NCBI GenBank assembly: GCA_045106955.1
Contig: JBGCFO010000001.1
Location: forward strand, 71,933-135,932
Direction: 5' to 3'
DNA length: 64,000 nt
Source: JBGCFO01 sp045106955
GTDB taxonomy: Bacteria; Pseudomonadota; Alphaproteobacteria; Rickettsiales; Rickettsiaceae
Shown: piece after piece, positions 63,018 through 64,000 of the stretch
Layout of the letters: the number at the start of each line of letters is the position of its first letter
How positions within the stretch are numbered: the stretch's first letter is position 1
Translations under genes and position numbers: made by a program
The notes under the pieces: model-generated
Seen by the model: only the letters and a program-made list of their open reading frames with translations
The model's database searches: none
What the model was told of the DNA's origin: nothing

Positions 63018-63383
63018 ATGAGTAGAAAAAGTGCATATATAGAAAAAATAGATAAAATTATAGGGAATAGAATTTATTCTTTGAGATTAGCTTCAGGTCT
63101 ATCTAGAGATCAATTAGCAAAATCAATTTGTGTAACACATCAGCAGTTGCAAAAATACGAAAAAGGAGTTAATAGAATTTCTGTTGGTCGCCTAGTAATG
63201 ATTGCAAAGGCTCTTGGCAAGGATATCGGTTATTTCTATCAAAATATTGATGATGCAAATTCTGAGCCAATGATTACACAGCATCAACGCATGTGCATTG
63301 AAGTCTCTAGAAATTTCATGAAAATTTCTAGTTCAGAACATCAACAAGCAGTGAATACTTTGATACGTTCATTGGTCGTATAA
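63018..63383 (+). CDS. XRE-family helix-turn-helix regulator
   Basis: Small DNA-binding protein of the lambda-Cro type. The HTH runs about residues 15-70: GNRIYSLRLASGLSRDQLAKSICVTHQQLQKYEKGVNRIS, with the recognition-helix pattern of XRE repressors, followed by ISVGRLVMIAKALGKDIGYFY. The 50-residue C-terminal part has no known domain. 121 aa is typical of SinR/XRE forms common in Rickettsiales. It is isolated between a long gap and an insertion-sequence remnant, so its targets are unknown; self-regulation is common in the family. Confidence 0.87.
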   Translation: MSRKSAYIEKIDKIIGNRIYSLRLASGLSRDQLAKSICVTHQQLQKYEKGVNRISVGRLVMIAKALGKDIGYFYQNIDDANSEPMITQHQRMCIEVSRNFMKISSSEHQQAVNTLIRSLVV

Positions 63384-63403
63384 TAAAATAGCCTTTAAAT
63401 TAG

Positions 63404-63425
63404 AGAGAACAAGATTTTGTTCTCT
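63404..63425 (+). terminator. Terminator-like hairpin after the XRE gene
   Basis: Perfect 9-bp stem AGAGAACAA / TTGTTCTCT with a 4-base loop GATT, 20 bp after the XRE stop and directly before the insertion-sequence end. No long T-run follows. Confidence 0.45.
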
Positions 63426-63429
63426 ACTC

Positions 63430-63442
63430 GGTTCTGTCGCAT
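63430..63442 (+). repeat. IS6-type terminal inverted repeat
   Basis: GGTTCTGTCGCAT, two mismatches from the typical IS6-family end GGTTCTGTTGCAA. It lies downstream of the transposase fragment (minus strand), as expected for the end flanking the 3' side of the gene. Confidence 0.55.
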
Positions 63443-63895
63443 CTATTGCTTCAGTTCAGCCTATCTTTATAAATCCAACCTTTAGTTTATACTAATCCCA
63501 TAATGGCCTTAAATCGCTTAAAGGTAGAAAGATTATTATCTACTCCTATTATTTGTTTCTTATATATTATGCGCACGTTTTCTATTAATGTTATAGGCTA
63601 AGTACTGATTTAATCTTTCTAAGTCCGTATTTTAGTCTTTTTTTAATGAATCTGTGATCTTGTTCTATTATGTTATTTGCATATTTAGCTCTTATAATCT
63701 TAATTTTTTCTTTTTAGTAAGAGATTTATTAAGTTCCTTTAAAGCTTTATTATTAGCTCTATATTTATCTATGGTGACTTTAGTAGGTAAGTCAGTATTG
63801 TTAATAGCTTTTTTAAAGAATGCAAGTGCAGCTGAAGTATCTCTATGTTTAGATAAGAAAAAATCTACAGTATTGCCCTTAGGTTCTGTTGACAT
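63430..63895 (-). pseudogene. IS6-family transposase remnant, frameshifted and truncated
   Basis: The minus strand carries pieces of an IS6-type DDE transposase in shifting frames: STEPKGNTVDFFLSKHRDTSAALAFFKKAI (63692-63895 frame), then IIRAKYANNIIEQDHRFIKKRLKYGL (next frame, about 63600-63690), then a piece ending NVRIIYKKQIIG (about 63560). In full IS6 proteins these are the middle and C-terminal DDE regions. The N-terminal third, including the first catalytic Asp (DETY region), is missing. The plus-strand sequence at 63430 (GGTTCTGTCGCAT) matches the IS6 terminal repeat GGTTCTGTTGCAA, so that is one element end. The other end was not located; it may be lost. Confidence 0.75.
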
Positions 63896-63932
63896 AAGGA
63901 ATTATTATATAGAAAAAAGTATAAAAAGCGGA

Positions 63933-63963
63933 TAGTTTCTAAATTGAACAAAACAAGAAACTA
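63933..63963. repeat. Short inverted repeat before the last partial ORF
   Basis: TAGTTTCT (63933-63940) and AGAAACTA (63956-63963), 8-bp arms around 15 bases. It sits between the decayed transposase and the ATG at 63968. It might be the end of another insertion element or an operator; the evidence is weak. Confidence 0.35.
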
Positions 63964-63967
63964 CCCT

Positions 63968-64000
63968 ATGAATCATTATCATATAAAAGAAAGAGAGTGG
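63968..64000 (+). CDS. Start of an unidentified gene, cut by the window end
   Basis: An ATG at 63968 opens a frame (MNHYHIKEREW) that runs to the window edge. Eleven residues are too few to identify it. The H..K..EW pattern is loosely like the N-terminus of IS5-type transposases, and the location in an insertion-sequence-rich border would suit that, but I cannot confirm it is a gene. Confidence 0.25.
   Translation, partial: MNHYHIKEREW

Noticed and set aside
63882..63890. GGTTCTGTT inside the IS6 fragment as a second element end
   Set aside because: It runs in the same direction as the end at 63430, not inverted, and lies in transposase-like coding sequence.
63654..63935. Plus-strand 93-residue frame over the IS6 remnant
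   Set aside because: The minus strand holds recognisable transposase pieces; the plus frame is its shadow.
1..64000. CRISPR array or large repeat family
   Set aside because: No regularly spaced direct repeats of 20-40 bases were seen anywhere; the only periodic arrays are the 10-bp TGGN sites and protein-level repeats.

Overview
The window is an AT-rich, densely coded bacterial chromosome segment with about 57 recognisable genes and no rRNA, tRNA or CRISPR array that I could find. Protein resemblances (MipZ, PopZ/DUF2497, membrane-anchored CycM-type cytochrome c, an alr-mlaE-mlaF block as I recall from Rickettsia, bifunctional MaeB, SucCD) point to an alphaproteobacterium, most likely an obligate intracellular member of the Rickettsiales or a similar host-associated lineage. 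The flagellar genes motA, motB, fliS and fliD would suit a Midichloria/Lyticum-like or Holosporales-like lineage better than Rickettsia itself. The assignment is inference from gene content, not from a marker phylogeny.

Layout. 1-1582: flagellar stator (motA cut by the window edge, motB). 1597-6824 (minus): glycosyltransferase, mipZ, pepA, plsC, fabD. 6890-8755: soluble lytic transglycosylase. 8794-10884 (minus): fliS, fliD. 10885-11658: gene-poor gap with a decayed reading frame and a long inverted repeat. 11659-17789 (plus): pepP, sucC, sucD, recD2. 17756-19561 (minus): a tandem-repeat protein with OPR-like repeats and a RAP-like C-terminus. 19651-25900 (minus): division/cell-wall cluster mraZ-rsmH-ftsL-ftsI-murE-murF, with MraZ-box-like repeats upstream and a MurE lacking its N-terminal domain. 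26425-30385 (minus): secreted ankyrin-like protein, popZ, tolC, rph. 30501-36872 (plus): grpE, DUF2066-like secreted protein, perM-like permease, pheS, pheT. 36917-40095 (minus): maeB and an AEC-family carrier. 40301-53220: alpha/beta hydrolase, anmK (minus), kdsA, cycM-like cytochrome, murJ, TraX-like protein, a detached atpC, cutA, a dicarboxylate/amino-acid symporter, rpsB, tsf, alr, mlaE, mlaF. 53224-62428: methyltransferase, atpH-A-G-D, yidC, rpsA. 62429-64000: long non-coding gap, an XRE regulator, a decayed IS6-family transposase and the first codons of another gene.

Together the genes describe a cell that keeps peptidoglycan synthesis and recycling (murE/F, ftsI, murJ, alr, anmK, slt), LPS capacity (kdsA), an MlaEF-type lipid transport pair, oxidative energy metabolism (sucCD, maeB, cytochrome c, ATP synthase), polar chromosome organisation (mipZ, popZ) and at least part of a flagellum. 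The most unusual items are the OPR/RAP-like protein, the N-terminally truncated MurE, and a four-copy 10-bp-period TGGN array at the mraZ promoter.
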